Part shown: piece after piece, positions 24,750 through 37,200 of the stretch
Numbering within the stretch: the stretch's first letter is position 1
How the letters are laid out: each line of letters begins with the position of its first letter
NCBI GenBank assembly: GCA_965644295.1
Contig: CBFFRP010000295.1
Span: 143,858-207,857 of the forward strand
Direction of reading: 5' to 3'
Length of the DNA: 64,000 nt
DNA from: Paraphysomonas bandaiensis
Taxonomy: Eukaryota > Chrysophyceae
The notes under the pieces: generated by a model
Database searches by the model: none
The model's input: only the letters and a program-made list of their open reading frames with translations
Told to the model about the DNA's origin: nothing
Translations under genes and position numbers: made by a program

Positions 24750-26118
24750 CTACTGTAGAGAGGAATGCATGTTCCACCATTCTTCATTTTCAAAATCACT
24801 TGAGTTCGAATTCAAATATTTTTCTATGTCATCATCGATATCTTCGTTCAGATGTAGACTGTAATCGCCGGATTTGGTGAAATCATCCGAATCCGATATC
24901 AGACTTCTTGCTGGTGCACTCGCCAAAGTTTCAGTTTCAGTTTTGTTTTTGTCTTCGCTAGGTGAATAAGAACCATCTTTACTGTATTTAGTAAAAGGTT
25001 TCGAAGGCGACAGTCCATTGCCAATCTTCATGTCATCGATATCTTCGATCTGAAATATATTCCAATCGACGAATTTGGTGAAATCACCCCGATTCCACAT
25101 CTGATATGTTGCTGGGCCAGTCGTCAAAGTATCAGTTTTAGTTTGATTTTTGATTTCGTTAGATGAATAAGAATCATCTTGAATGTATTTAGTAAAGTAA
25201 AAAGAATTTAAAGGCGACTGTCCATTGCCAACCTTATTTTCGATATTTTCTGTTGTTTTAAAACGTTTATATGTTCTGTTAGATTTATAATTTTCACCGT
25301 GAGCCTCTTCTTTATTTGGGCGTTTTTCATGTGGTTTGAACTTCACAGTTATGGGATTTAATTCTGTATATCCGACACCAGAGCATTGAGTCGGACACAA
25401 AATACGGAACACAAATGGGTCACCCTTTCCTGTTAGTGTTTCAGGTCTAAACTCCATTCTACACTTTCCGTTCACAAATATTCGATGTTTGCTTTGTGTC
25501 AATATATTCATAGAGATAATACTTGTGCACTGAACATCACACGGCCACTCCCCTTCCACGTAATCTCCATTCCTATCTTTGATACTAACATCCACCTTGA
25601 TGGAGTTCTTCCTAGCTTTCGTATGAAACGTTTCTGAGATTTCTTTAGCATTTTCAACATGTAGTTTTGCCCATACGACGCGATATGTTTGCAATGATTG
25701 ACAACACAAGCCGCCATCGGTGGTCATTGCACGAATACGAAAGCTCTTGCCAATAGTTATTACTTTAATGGAAAAGTCGACATATCCGTCACGAGATATG
25801 GTTAAATTTGGCGTCTTTTCCATCTCCTGTATGTATAAGTTATATGAGAGACGAGAGAGGCTCGGTCCATACCAGTTCACAATGCGGATCAGATGCCTCC
25901 ACAACTGCCACTTTGATGGGCATATTATCATCTCTGATGCACGCATAACAATCAACAGTGTTGTGTTATAATGATCTACTACACCTGCATATTGGAGTTA
26001 AGCCTTTCTCCGTTCTGTTGACGCGACACACTCTGACTGAGATCGCCTGACCCGTGAACACCAACTCTTCCCCGTGTGACTCATTTTCAGGTGAACTGAT
26101 ATGCAATTCTTCTGGCAT
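24750..26118 (-). CDS. Unknown protein with duplicated acidic C-terminal tail
   Basis: Three exons (26118-25985, 25933-25873, 25826-24750) join in phase to about 423 residues. The second intron is only 46 bp. The first ~210 residues are mixed polar/hydrophobic and look like a compact beta-rich domain (MPIKVAVVEASD..., SFRIRAMTTDG..., HRIFVNGKCRMEF) with several Cys. This resembles uncharacterised domains of protist proteins, but I cannot name the family. After a Lys/Arg-rich stretch (about 230-260) come two copies of a ~65-residue unit. Both contain a 'NGxSP' start, 'FTKY..D.SYS..E.KN.T.T.TL' and 'DDFTK' or 'GDFTK', then 'EDIDD'. If transcription starts further upstream, extra N-terminal residues are possible. 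Confidence 0.65.
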
Positions 26119-28833
26119 CGTGTATATTAATTAATATCAACTTTTCTCGGTACACAGTGATAATTATGCACACCATCGCTTTATAATAGCTGTTCTGGTA
26201 CTGATGATAATTACCCAGAACTGACCAATTCATGGAATTGTCGTGGAAAGGGTCATCCGTATCTTTAGAAGACACTAAAAATCTACATTTTAGTTTGCTA
26301 GTGGGAAAAAGTCGATCCAGCAGAATATGTCAATCCAGCAAAAAAATCGACCTTTTCTCGTTATTTCTCTGAAATATATTCGTCAAAAAACAACATGCAT
26401 CAAAAAAGCCTGGATTTTTTTGCTGGATCACAATTCCTTCTGCTTCATGGTGCTGTACCAATGGTGCAGGAACTGTGAGGCTGTTTCTCTCTAAACAACC
26501 AATTTTCATACTCTTTACTAAAAATTACCCATATTTTAAGTAAATAGTGCACTTTTTCAAAACCATAGTATGGGAATGAATTGTGGTGGAACTCTGGAAT
26601 GAGTTGGAAACAAGAACCCTCACATATAGACACCAATCTACACCAGGTAACAGTAATTGTGCTACATAATGGAGGAAGGCTAAGTCTTGTTGTTCAAGTG
26701 TAAGATGCTCACAAGCATACTAAACAAACATGAGGATATGAGAAAGAAAAGAAGCATTGATAAAGAATGACGATGGCGAAGCTATCAAATACACCGAGAG
26801 AAAAAGATATCTATGTTGTTATGAAGCTTCCCACTGACGCAACTGCGGCCTATAATGAAAAAACGAAAATACGTGGCAAAATTATTGCGGAAGGCGAAGT
26901 TGAGGCAACCAGCAGTGATCATAATATTGAAGTGAACATCAAAAATATATGGACCCGGGAGCTATAAAAAGTAATCACAAGCGTGCACACCGTTGGTAGC
27001 ACCAATATAACTATCCAAGTAGGATATGGCTTGTGCGCTTCCATTGAAAACTATAAAACGGATGTAGAAAATAAAAAGCACAAAGGCTTATTTTAATGCT
27101 GACGCAATGCCGTGACTTTGGATATACAGGGTTGTAATGTATAGAGCTTGTCTTGAATATGATTTTTTAGTGTTTGAAAACTATGTGGGCTAGAGAGATG
27201 AGTGCAATGCAAGTATCAAGAAAAATGATAGTATAGTTATCACTGGCAAAAAGGATATCGTCCCGCGCTCTCCTGAGATTTGAATTTTAGACAAGGGAAG
27301 ATACCTCTTTACCCTAGATTAAATTGTAGCTTACCCTCATGATGTTGAACACCTAATATCTAGATTGTATAGTTATTTGCAGCTTGCTTGCTGTAAGAAG
27401 AAACTGGTGTTCCTGATAACATTAAAGAAACTGCTGCTTGCTTCATATTGAAGCACAATCTAATGTTATTATTGTGAGGCTCTTTAGTCGTGCCAAGTTG
27501 ATTATGACACCTGAGCGCAGAAACATTAACCCATATATATCGTCTAGAATCGTTGCTATTCCTACGAGCCAATTACATGTTGTGGGATGTTTATACCCTC
27601 CATGAAGCCCTGCAAGAAGATCCTGATGTGTCAGTAGAGAGCTCAGCGAGAAGTAGTTAAAATTTGTAGTATGCTATTTAACTAAAAATTAGTAATTAAG
27701 GGAGCACAACACTATCTATCTATTATATGAGTGGTGCTATCTACTTTAAGTTAGTAGGTATTAATGGCCATTAATGACCATTATAATTGCTGGGACATTT
27801 TTCATTGATGCCATTATAATTCCGGGAAATGGACTACCATTAATGGGCCATTAATGGTTACCAGGCCCTGGTGCAATTGAAGTGATTTAATAATGTAATG
27901 GGTGATTATAGTTACAAGGAAGTAAATACAGATACTGTTGTGTGACTATATATATATAAGATATACGATATATAGGTTACTGGTGAACATATGATAAACA
28001 GGTGTTGCTAAGAACAGGTGTTCTCCTGATGTTATATGAATATAAATATGTTGTAAAGTGTTTAGATTTTAGATTAATAACTATAATTTCTTACTTGAAA
28101 GTGTATCGTGTTCAAAAGCGCAAGGTTCAGGTTTATGTGTAGAGCAAGGTTAACTTAAGTGAAATGTCCGAGTCGAACAATATAAATATGATATGAGGCA
28201 CACAATCCTGATAAACACGACGTGACCCAAACAAACCCTGAAAGAACTGGGGGCAACTGCTCCTAACTCCTAACCATCTATACAGCATCAGATATCGCAC
28301 TATAACTATCCTGTAATATTCTTGAAATTGTTTCGAAGTCCACGTTATGAAGATATATCACTCTCACTGACATCATTATGATATTCCACATCAGACACAG
28401 GATGTACGTACTGCAAATGCCAGTCAATCATATCGTAATTAAGTGAAAGGATAATTAGCAAACGGAATATTGAAGATGGTCTTGTTGAACCTTATTCAGG
28501 CCAACAAAGCTTTGTTGTGACAAAATGGGGATAACACCATTATGTCGCAAATACCACATATTTTCTTAGTATTCCTACAATAGTAGTTCTCCCTCCTTAT
28601 AGGTTGCACACCATATAGGGCTCAGGTCGTTTATTTTCAAAAAACAAGTGCGTGTATGGGCTAGATATAGATATATAAGTATAGTACAACCGTAACAATC
28701 TTAGTGGTGTTCATATACGTAACGGATAGCGAAAGGCCGCGTCGTATGATAGTAAATTAATTAGATATACTTTATGACTGCCCAAAACATAGGCATGTTA
28801 TACAAAGGAATTTTATATGACCTCACAAAATCC
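26119..28833. other. Intergenic with transposon relics
   Basis: Contains the hAT relic at 27430-27870 and an isolated 66-codon open frame at 26767-26967 (starting MTMAKLSNTPREKD). That frame reads on past a stop into related-looking sequence and is probably a relic of unknown origin. The stretch 26290-26430 repeats 'gatccagca' three to four times. The region after 27871 holds nothing I recognise apart from the 3' flank of the superoxide dismutase gene. Confidence 0.45.
27430..27870 (+). mobile_element. 3' end of a hAT transposon, transposase remnant plus terminal repeat
   Basis: The stretch 27432-27835 is almost identical to 42660-43082. It encodes the hAT C-terminal dimerisation signature RLFSRAKLIMTPERRNINP, after which the frame breaks; the continuation (LFLRANYMLWDVYTLHEAL) is in another frame. 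The non-coding tail repeats 'ccattaatgg' and ends at CCAGGCCCTG. That reads on the other strand as CAGGGCCTGGTAACC, a typical hAT-like terminus. The 5' end and a target-site duplication were not found, so this is a truncated copy. Confidence 0.7.
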
Positions 28834-29730
28834 TCAAACAAGGCGGATCTCGCCACAAGCAACACGTGCACCCGCATTTCCTGCGTATCAGAATTTTATT
28901 AGAACTGTTTAGTATACGTGGGGATTATATATACTCATACTATATAAATACTAAATGTATGTAATGCATGCATACCCGTAGTAAGAGAGAGCTCGTGCCC
29001 CCCTTTGCCAAGGTCATCTGGGTCGGCATGAACCATCACAGATCTTCCTACTACAGTAAATTCTCCGGAGCTGCAACATATGATAAGTCAATAGTCATAT
29101 ATATAGATTGTGACATACAGTCGCACTAAGTGATCTGTGATACTGCCCTCAGCGACCCCAGAAGCGTCCGCCTCAATGTTACCAAGGTCACCCGCGTGAC
29201 GGACCTATACGATATCATTATCAAATATGATTTACATTAAAATACAGTAACAGTTCAATTGCGATACTATTGCCAGTGATGTTCTGACCAAGACTACTTC
29301 ATGTACAAAGATCCAGTACCTCATCATTAGGGCCACCATGAGTGTGTCCGTGGGGATTGTAATGAGGGCCAGCAGAAGTACACCCATTAGAAAAATCGGC
29401 TAGTTCATGACTGATAATTACAATATGAGAAAATAAGTGTACCATGGCGAGATAATCCATACATATGGAATCCATGCAGACCAGGAGAGAGTCCAGTTAT
29501 GCGATAGTTAATCTTACAAGGGCCATCTCCATCCTGATGTACTGTTACAGAGATGAAGATGAATATAACGGTCAATACCTGTTCAAAGTGGACAATTCCA
29601 GACACGCCAGTGTCTCCCTCACTGCCATCGCAGCTTCTTCCATTGGGGCCAACCTCACAAACTAATCGCAATAAAAATTATCCGCATGCATCCCTATGAG
29701 TGTAGATAGTATACCAGCTTTGATAGACAT
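28834..29730 (-). CDS. Cu/Zn superoxide dismutase
   Basis: Seven small exons (29730-29715, 29661-29579, 29533-29463, 29410-29320, 29204-29119, 29070-28976, 28880-28834) join in phase to 162 residues, close to the usual ~155. It converts superoxide to hydrogen peroxide and oxygen. Family landmarks appear in order: [27 protein letters not shown] (copper His pair); [14 protein letters not shown] (copper/zinc His); [13 protein letters not shown] (zinc His/Asp); [18 protein letters not shown] (copper His); [15 protein letters not shown] at the end. The Cys pair for the intramolecular disulphide is present. There is no signal peptide, so it is probably cytosolic. Exon 1 is only 16 bp (MSIKA plus one base), which supports the start. 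No single exon is long enough to show as a convincing open frame. Confidence 0.93.
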
Positions 29731-29984
29731 TGATTCGAAGAGAGAAGTTGTAGTTTCGATGCAAAGGAAGTTATAAATATACTTTAACAATGTGTTGCTG
29801 TATGTTTCTTAGTTATGGGAGATCATGTATCTTGTTCTGACTATCTGTTTGATGATGTTGGAACAATGGAAGGATGGCGTAGCCCGTCCACCAGAAATTC
29901 TTTCGTCTCCGTACAGCGGAAATCAGTGGCCCGGTGTAAATGGAATACTGTAATCCGTTCTGCACCTCTCTGTACAAGTACATA

Positions 29985-30000
29985 TATGTATGTATGTATG

Positions 30001-30034
<34 letters not shown>

Positions 30035-30160
30035 TGTATGTATGTATGTATGTATGTATGTATGTATGTATGTATGTATGTATGTATGTATGTATGTATG
30101 TATGTATGTATGTATGTATGTATGTATGTATGTATGTATGTATGTATGTATGTATGTATG
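29985..30160. repeat. (ATGT)n array, ~175 bp
   Basis: Same tetranucleotide and same strand phase as the 6-kb satellite, with one early TATATA interruption. Its right edge is followed directly by GCATATGTGAAGCT. Open frames through it are repeat artefacts. Confidence 0.95.
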
Positions 30161-30164
30161 GACT

Positions 30165-30292
30165 GCATATGTGAAGCTCCATGGGTTTTTTCCTCATCTA
30201 AAAACCCCTAGTGTGAAGCCAAAAGCTTCACATATGCCTCGAATACGGACAAATATATAGTAGATAATCATATTCAATGCATATGTGAAGCT
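30165..30292. repeat. Inverted GCATATGTGAAGCT motifs beside satellite
   Basis: GCATATGTGAAGCT occurs at 30165-30178 and 30279-30292, and its exact reverse complement at 30224-30237. A further reverse-complement copy sits at 32431-32444 immediately before the third ATGT array. The first two copies could form a long-loop hairpin. It may be the end of a small foldback element; the nature is unknown. Confidence 0.6.
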
Positions 30293-32430
30293 TTAGGCTT
30301 CACACAAAAACTGGCACTTCTATATAATAAAAATACTATTTTACAGGGAAATAGCCACTTTATTAGTTGTAAAACACTGTTAGAATACTCTACTATTCTC
30401 CTTGAACATGACAGCCGTTAGTGGCATATCAATATTCGACCATACTTACTGCAAACATGAGTGAGACAGACTCAGACAGGAAGTAAGAGTTACCTCATAG
30501 GGGAAGAGGAAGTGGCCGTATACGCCGACAGCCGGTTGTGTCTGTTGACTCCAATGCTGATAATGTATCTGACTATATGAAGAAACGAACAATAGCAGGA
30601 GTGAAATCAGCATACAAGCAAAGGTTGGCCATATTACTGTGTGGTGTAAAACAGAGTACCCTGAAGCTCTGATGATGATGAAAATTTGAAGATTCCATTC
30701 CCGAAAGACATCTGTCTGATTACTTTGGCCATATGTAGAACTCAGCAAAGGCAATAGATGACTACAAGAAAGACATCAATGAACTGAAGAAGAAAAAACT
30801 CAAAAAGAAGAAGGGGTTTAAAGTCCGTTAACAATGAATGACTGTACGATTTTAGCGACGAAGATGATGTTAATGGTACCATTGCAGGCAGTTGGTCCGA
30901 TATCTTGTTCATGTGGGAATATTTTGTACTGATGTGGAATTTGATGAGTAGATCTGATTCAGTAGCTTCCTTGATGATTTAACTTTTTGACTGGAAAGGT
31001 GACTCAATGCTTGTTCAAGACCAAGGACACAAAGCGGACAGGAAAGTCAGTGACAAAAAAGGGCATCATGCAAGACAATGAATGTAATGTGCAATGGTGG
31101 AAAACATTTAACTGACAAGATGGTCAGATTATTCACTTCGTTCCAAAGGATTGGAGATTTACAGCCAGAATACCATTGATCTGTCTGTATGATTTATGGT
31201 TCTATGGAGATAGGGTGAGCTGAATAAGACCATATCGTCTCATAAGTCGTCGGTTTGACGTTTGACATACAGATGAGTGATGTTATTGCTTTTACTCGAG
31301 CTAGTACAGTGCGTGATGTCATTTGTTAATACTATCGTGAGTGATAATGGGCTGCTGCCAGATGGATACAGCAACTTCAATAATGTTCCTGCACGTGCTA
31401 ATAATGATGAATATATTCTAGTGTGCTGGATATAATTTTGAATTTCGTACGTAGCTTGTACAATGAAATCTGCATGTTGAATCGTGTACGGCATTGATAA
31501 ATGATAGTTCTTTAATTTTAAGTAGTGCATATCAAAAGCTACAATTTCTTAGCTACAACAGCACCGTCATCTTGATAACTAGTAAACAACTCTACACGGT
31601 ATGATCTTATACATACACACATCTTATATACGACAACACCTTCATACATACATACATACATACATACATACATACATACATACATACACATCTTATCTAC
31701 GACATCACCTTAATCTTGATGAATGATATATGTAAACTTCAGTCATATTTACAGGACACAACAGATCATTACGAGTGATACAGCATTAGGAGTCATATGG
31801 TCGACAGGCTCTTCACTGGTTGGGTCGTAAGAGGCGTCCCTGTACCACATACATACACTCTCACCACCCCCACAACTCATCCACACTCTCATATTACTCA
31901 TATGTTATCCTTATAGAGGAAGTCCTCATATGGATGATCACCACCAGCTCCACTAACAACATCGTCACAGTCATCTAACGGATACACATGCTTCCACAGC
32001 ACCATTAATGCAGATACACCATATAAAATAACATACTCAGGAGCGCATTAGTGGTGAAGGCTTCTGGTTCAGTTATATGACTATTCAGGGTGCTCCATGC
32101 GGTCTATGCATGTATGTGTGTGTGGGTGTTCTGTATGTATGTGTGTGTATCTGCTGCGGTATTATTCATGTGATCATACGAGTCTCTCTCCTCATGAGGA
32201 GCACACACCACTATACACCACTATGACCACACACTGTTGATAGTCCTCACTCGTGTCTGTGAGTAGAGGCAGCAGCAGAGCCTCTGAATCATGTACTCAT
32301 ATATGCATATATCCACATCACATTCACTTCGAAGTGAGCCAGAGATATACACTCTTATACGCACACGTATACCAATGTATTCCATATACACAGTATACAG
32401 AGAATACGTAGCTTCACAGTTGTAGCAAAA
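30293..32430. other. Intergenic, weak transposon-like relic
   Basis: About 30450-31220 contains broken open frames with a Lys-rich stretch and a conceptual segment FVPKDWRFTARIP...LWFYGDR that looks like a decayed transposase or polyprotein tail, though I cannot assign a family. The rest (31240-32430) is simple-sequence-rich DNA with (TG)n and (ATAC)n runs. No functional gene is supported. Confidence 0.35.
31618..31711. repeat. (ATAC)n microsatellite flanked by a 25-bp direct repeat
   Basis: Copies of 'cacatcttat.tacgaca.cacctt' occur at 31618-31642 and 31687-31711 with two mismatches in 25, enclosing about eleven ATAC units. A microsatellite thus lies exactly between two copies of a unique sequence. 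Confidence 0.85.
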
Positions 32431-32450
32431 AGCTTCACATATGCACTCAT

Positions 32451-32451
<1 letters not shown>

Positions 32452-32482
<31 letters not shown>

Positions 32483-32681
32483 TGTATGTATGTATGTATG
32501 TATGTATGTATGTATGTATGTATGTATGTATGTATGTATGTATGTATGTATGTATGTATGTATGTATGTATGTATGTATGTATGTATGTATGTATGTATG
32601 TATGTATGTATGTATGTATGTATGTATGTATGTAGGTATGTATGTATGTATGTATGTATGTATGTATGTATGTATGTATGT
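32452..32681. repeat. (ATGT)n array, ~230 bp
   Basis: Third large ATGT array on the same strand, with one A-to-G change near 32635. It is preceded by AGCTTCACATATGC (32431-32444), the motif that also borders the 30-kb array. It ends about 60 bp upstream of the histidine phosphatase start, so it lies in or next to that gene's promoter. Confidence 0.95.
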
Positions 32682-32742
32682 TGTTTCTAAATATATTACT
32701 TTAAAACTTTTCACAATACATGCTGGCTACCTCACTCCACTC

Positions 32743-34264
32743 ATGCCAGGATATCATCTTCTTCCCCGCCGGAATATCATATCTCGGCCATTAATAAGAA
32801 ATTTTTGTTTGTGTTTACCCAAAAGATTAATTTTAGTGAGGCATGCAGAGAGTGTGGGAAATGTTGATGAGCGCGCCTATGAGACTACTCCAGACTGGGT
32901 CATGCCGTTAACTGAAAATGGAAAAGAACAAGCGAGGAGACTGGGAGTGGAGTTGAAGCAATTATTGAAAGATGGTGAGATATGTAGATAGTGTGTGTAT
33001 ATAGATACATATGTACAGAGATAAAGAAATGTTAGATTTTATAGAGGTATAATGTGATGAGTTGTGGTGTTGTTGGTGTTTCGTGACGACTAACTTCATC
33101 TTATACTAACGCCGCTTCTTGTAGACAAGATATTTATTTATTGCAGCCCATACAAGCGCTCTAAACAAACTCTGAAACGTGTAATGAAATCGTTCGAGGA
33201 TGCTGAAATTGTGGATGCAAGAGAAGATCCGAGATTAGTAGGTGGGTGTAGTGATTCATATTGGTAGTCGCCTAGTTCTGAAATTAGTGCATATAGAGCA
33301 ACAGTTTGGCAATATTCAAAGACTGGAGTTGATGAGCCTTTTCAAATCGGACCGAAGCAAATTTGGAAGGTCTCAGTTATATCACCATTGTTATATATGT
33401 TCTTATGTTGTGCGTCGATTTATGTATACAGGTTTCACTATTGTTTTCCTAATGGTACGCAAAAATATTTTCTATTGGCGTGTACTACTGGTGTAAAGTA
33501 ATATTATTTTCTCCAGGGGAATCTGGATTAGATGTTTATATACGTGTCACAGGATTCATATCCACACTTTTCAGGTATGGCTATTATCAAGATTATGAAT
33601 AGACTGGCTAATATTACTTCTCTTGTGTCACTCGTGTTATATATATCGATATAATGTAAGTACTGCCACCTAATGTTATATATAGAGATTGGTCCAAGAT
33701 TGACCCGGAGGTGTTGAATGACATGACAGTCCTGGTAAGTAAATCAGCGCTGGCTATTACTATATATACAAAGAATATCTGTATGCTCATTCTGTGTCTA
33801 TTTTGTGTTGTGTCTGTGTTTTAACACCCTGTGTGTTAAATTAATATCTTTTCTGTGCAGATTATTACCCACGGACTGACTCTACGTCTGGTAAGTGTAG
33901 ATGTATCGTAGAAGTGGTTCAACCTTGATATTTATTCATAGTTTTTGATGAGGTGGCTTCATTATAGTGTTGAGGAGGTGAGGCTGCCCACAGTGCATGA
34001 ATATAGCATATTAAATGTGAACTGCTTTAGTTTGAGGCATCAACGAACCCTGGTAACTGTGACTTTGTTTGCCTTGATCGATATGAGACCCAAGACAAGT
34101 TCAATCCAGTCAGGTTTAGGTTGTGTGACCATGGGCACGAGCTGTGCAACCTTCCTCGTAAGGCTGCATACATGAAAAAAGACGGCCGTAAGAACCTGCA
34201 GAGGCTTTTACAAGACTCAAAGTGTAGAGATGATGGCTATGATTCTGGATCAAGCTCAGATTAG
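32743..34264 (+). CDS. Histidine phosphatase (phosphoglycerate-mutase-like)
   Basis: Nine exons (32743-32974, 33125-33241, 33297-33369, 33432-33454, 33517-33574, 33686-33734, 33861-33890, 33942-33977, 34031-34264) join in phase to about 283 residues. The phosphohistidine motif LVRHAESVGN holds catalytic His34. CSPYKRSKQT gives the second arginine, FHYCFPNGESGLD is the conserved acidic-loop region, and IITHGLTLRLFLMRW holds the second catalytic His (about 188). This matches the plant/fungal/protist 'phosphoglycerate mutase family' proteins, which are usually general phosphatases rather than glycolytic mutases. The fourth exon is a 23-bp micro-exon encoding part of FHYCFPN. The N-terminal ~27 residues are basic and could be a targeting sequence. 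The C-terminal ~60 residues are hydrophilic and unrelated to the catalytic fold. Confidence 0.87.
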
Positions 34265-37200
34265 ACGTATCACTGCTTCGAGGTACTGGTAGGTAGAGAT
34301 ACACATGCATTGACAAAAGTTCTACAGTGGGAAACCAAATCAAAGTGAAATAAAGATAAACAATGTGACCACAATGCCTACCGCGTATTACTATACATTG
34401 CGTATTTTTATGATGAGTACTTAATTGTGTTTTATTTTTTCTTCGGCAAGTTTTATGCTGAGGAGACGTATATATTCGTATAGTGTTGTTTTGTGACATT
34501 ACACCTATTCGAATTATGTAAGTATAAATATATTATCATTATATCTGTTGTGAAACAGCCCTGGATTAGTTGGTGAAAGTGTCAATGATGGTGAGATGTA
34601 AACAGCCAATCAGTACTAAATACCTCTACTCCATAGTTATCATAATATATTTTGAAATACAGCGCTCTCTTACCCAGTGATGCAGTAATATGTAGAATAA
34701 TTACAATCATTGGTAGACCTCAGAAAAAGTACCTGTAGGTACCTAATATCTAATATGGCCCACCGATGATATCCGATATTGACTTTTCAACCCTAAGAAG
34801 TAAGTAAAGGGACTCAGAAAATACACAGTACTAATGCCTAATGCTAATACCCTTCATAAGAAGCCTTGCAAGAAGATCCTGATGTGCCAATGGAGAGCGA
34901 AAAGAATAATGATGTGTAGTTACGCTTTGTCGTCTGTTATTTAACTAAATTAGCAATTAAGGGGGCACAACACAACCTATTATGAGCGGTAAATAAAATT
35001 ATGATGATCATTTTTCCCCACTTGTCTCAGAAAAAATGTTTATTGCCTGAGTTGGGTTCAACAGAATGCTCGTATTAGCACCGGGTAAATATAGACATTA
35101 AATTTAAATATTCGGTTCAAGATTCTATCTTAATCACGATATTGACAGTCATTCTTTGAAAGTGATTTGATTATAATATACTCAGTTTTAGGGAAACCAC
35201 AAAGATGAAAGCGCTTTCAAAAGATTATCACACACTCCAAGTTGTATTCTATCCTTCTTTGATGTAGATGATAATAATGATGTCAGTGCAAGTGATTTGT
35301 TATCGTGATCAGGACTTCTTTTTTTGCTGAAGGTGATTTGAGTAGTGGCACCCAGACCTTCCAGCGATTATCAGGAAATAAGTTATAGCAATATTAGCTC
35401 TACTGAATAATATTTCAACCTTATTAGTTGTAGTATGCAAGTGCTTCATGCTGCGTATTGAGTTTGCTTGTTATCATCAATCAAACGCTGAACTGTATAT
35501 TGACATTCTGTACTATTCCTTCACACTGTTATTATTATCATCTTCTTCCTCACATTATAAGCAAAAATATTTAAATTTGATATTTTTCTGTTACCACTCT
35601 CTTCTTGTATCTTCACGACTGCCTTTTCGAAAGTAGTGTTTTATGAATAATAGCAGCATTGTCGCCCAGATGCTTCAATATATTATTTCATTAATGTTAT
35701 TATCTGGAAATAAATAATAATAGTACCTCTCTGGCGTTATTTTTCGTGTCGTCGTTTTTTTGTAAAAATAAAGTAAAAAGAAGGTCGCCCCTCTTATCAC
35801 CCACTCGAACCAGCAGTGATACGCAGTTCACGTACTTGGTGATACTTTACGCTCCATGTGAGCCGTACTTGTAGATAGTATAGCCAAGTAAATGTTGACG
35901 AAAATACACAAGTATCCAGGAATGGGCCCACCTCACGGGCATCCGGCGAGTTTGGGCTGCTTGCTGCAGCCGAGCATCCGTAGTATGAGTTCACCAGATG
36001 TCAGATATATCGAATTCTGCATGGTCACTGTGTTGGCTTATGACTGATTGATAGCGAGGATGGTTGCACCTTGGCGCTTGCGGCAACGCCAAATAGTTCT
36101 CGTAGCGCTAAACTTAATGGGCAGCTGTAGGTTGCACCATCATATGGTGCTCGCAGCGATGCACAAGCAGTCCCGAGACGGTTGCCGGCCACTAGTAGTA
36201 CATAGCAAGCCCAGCTTAGTCAGTCTATAGATATAATACTAGTTTCTGTACCCAACCGTTCTCATGTAAAAATCAGACTTTCTTACAATATGGGCAGCTG
36301 TACGAGAAGTTGTGTAGATTTCAATACAGAGGGATTCGAAATCAACACCTGTTTGTCCTGTGAATGCTATGAAAAGTTTCTACGCTATTTAATTCTAAGT
36401 AACACTCATGAGCAATAAAATAATATAATATAATATACTTTGGTATTATTGCTTATATTCTAATTTATTTGCGAAGCTCCAGATTGATTCTGATTGACAT
36501 CCATGAGCAATTCTATCTTGAAAAATTAATACAGGGGTGCTGCTCTATTCTAATTTATTTGTGAAGAGTTATAATATAATAAGATATGCCCCAATTATAA
36601 AAATACGTGATTCTTACCATAATAAATAATATTATATATTGTAATATTATTGTATGGAAAAGTCAATTCCACTCAATTTTTAAAATAGCATATCTACACG
36701 GAATACCCAAATCAAAACGCAAATAAAATACAATAATGATATTACCACGTTTACTATATATATTCATCAGCCATAATAATATTATTTCTAACTTTTTTGA
36801 TACAATGTCATATATATATAATATTATGTATGTACAACTAAATTATAATTCAAGTATTACGTCACGTTCGCTTCTTTACATTTCTTCACCATCCAAACAT
36901 GTTTAAATTTGACACAGCTGATCAAAGTCTGACATACATCTTATGAGTATAATTAACAATTGAAGGTACACATGCACTCAATGCTAACAATGTCATAATA
37001 TTATTATCATCTCTACTACGACTCATTTCTCATACGATCTTTGGTCGTCACAAACTTGAATGGTCACTATATCCCGTTTTACTACTATATACTATACTTA
37101 CCGTCATGATATTAATTTTTATAATACGGGTAACCACAACTGTATACTTCTCATAACCGTTATAATTTAAATACGTTATAACTACAGCTTTTAATTGCTC

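Noticed and set aside
26767-26967. 66-codon frame as a gene
   Set aside because: Isolated, no exon partners, followed by related-looking but interrupted sequence; no recognisable domain.
29815-30260. Open frames of 73-119 codons through the 30-kb array
   Set aside because: Same tetranucleotide artefact; the non-repeat parts show no family resemblance and overlap the flank of the SOD gene.
30450-31220. Named transposase for the relic with FVPKDWRF
   Set aside because: Only a short decayed segment is readable and I cannot tie it to a specific family.
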